This document shows, in pieces, positions 13,108 through 13,275 of a DNA stretch of 13,275 nucleotides (the first letter of the stretch is position 1; each line of letters opens with the position of its first letter). The position numbers were made by a program, and so were the translations under genes. The notes beneath the pieces were generated by a model. That model worked only from the letters and a program-made list of their open reading frames with translations. It searched no databases and was not told where the DNA came from. The stretch lies in assembly GCA_964473045.1 (NCBI GenBank), contig CAYYMX010000033.1:1-13275 (forward strand), in the 5' to 3' direction. This DNA comes from CAYYMX01 sp964473045. Its GTDB lineage: Bacteria; Pseudomonadota; Alphaproteobacteria; Methylaequorales; Methylaequoraceae.

Positions 13108-13275
13108 ATGGCAAAAATAAATCGACAGCTTAAGGTTTTTCTCTGTGACCTTACCCACGATACGCAGATATTGGTTTCCGATACCATTCCCATCAACATC
13201 GGTTTTATCGGTTCGTACGCTAAAAAGATTTTTTCGGATGAAATTGACCTCGACCTTTTCAAGTACCCGGACACG
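13108..13275 (+). CDS. B12-binding-domain (probably radical SAM) protein, 5' part only
   Basis: The frame is open from ATG 13108 to the window edge (56 codons). The product starts with a beta strand and loop, LKVFLCDLTHDT, then DTIPINIGFIGSYAKKIF, then a second strand IDLDLFKYPD. This is the beginning typical of proteins with an N-terminal cobalamin-binding (B12-binding, PF02310-type) domain joined to a radical SAM domain: strand, a PLGIGYIASYAKK-like helix, then EVELFKYP. The radical SAM CxxxCxxC motif would lie beyond the window, so the assignment is by N terminus only. Codon use differs sharply from its neighbours: G/C at the third position is 30 of 56 codons, against 9 of 56 for the first 56 codons of parA. 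That suggests recent transfer. Such enzymes are frequent in surface-polysaccharide and other variable islands. No clear Shine-Dalgarno sequence precedes the ATG. Confidence 0.65.
   Translation, partial: MAKINRQLKVFLCDLTHDTQILVSDTIPINIGFIGSYAKKIFSDEIDLDLFKYPDT

Noticed and set aside
13089..13274. 61-codon open frame on the minus strand at the right edge
   Set aside because: It lies opposite the B12-binding-type frame, whose N terminus looks like a real family and shows a coherent codon pattern. The minus-strand translation has no recognisable features.

Overview
The window comes from an AT-rich, tightly packed bacterial chromosome. Gene content and order point to a marine-type, streamlined alphaproteobacterium. 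The main clues are the cluster LON-domain protein, Trm112-like protein, DUF971 protein, UbiH-family hydroxylase and ftsK, and the origin-proximal order mnmE, mnmG, rsmG, parA with parS sites. Genes often overlap by 1 to 29 bases. Placement below class level (for example SAR11-like or AEGEAN-169/HIMB59-like) is a guess from base composition only.

Layout. Bases 1-32 hold the 5' part of a tRNA-Gly on the minus strand. Bases 159-1308 are an overlapping trio on the plus strand: LON substrate-binding-domain protein, Trm112-like protein and DUF971 protein. The last overlaps tail to tail with a UbiH/UbiF/COQ6-family hydroxylase (1280-2482, minus). A second plus-strand run (2526-6224) is ftsK, a dual-BON outer-membrane lipoprotein and gshB, again with overlapping ends. 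Bases 6225-6767 contain no intact gene. They hold what looks like a decayed minus-strand coding sequence and a possible terminator. Then comes amtB (6768-8039, minus), whose upstream region carries a plausible sigma-70 promoter and a 17-bp perfect palindrome.

Bases 8222-12933 are the classic origin-proximal block: mnmE and mnmG (partners in wobble-uridine modification of tRNA), rsmG (16S rRNA m7G methylation) and parA (chromosome partitioning). Two parS-like sites are present. One is near-canonical, between mnmE and mnmG. The other is a perfect 16-mer inside the start of rsmG, where it also encodes the residues VSRET.

The expected parB does not follow parA. Instead there is a 23-codon open frame with a strong Shine-Dalgarno sequence. 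After it comes the start of a B12-binding-domain/radical-SAM-type protein with clearly different codon use (54% G/C at third positions by hand count, against 16% for the first 56 codons of parA). I read this as the left edge of a genomic island inserted at the parA-parB junction. A seven-G run at the end of parA may mark a frameshift or sequencing slip. Deleting one G would extend ParA so that its stop forms TAATG with the small frame's start.

Apart from this junction, the decayed gene and the parS arrangement, the window is housekeeping. I found no clear novel defence or biosynthetic system inside it; the most promising unexplained material starts at the right edge.
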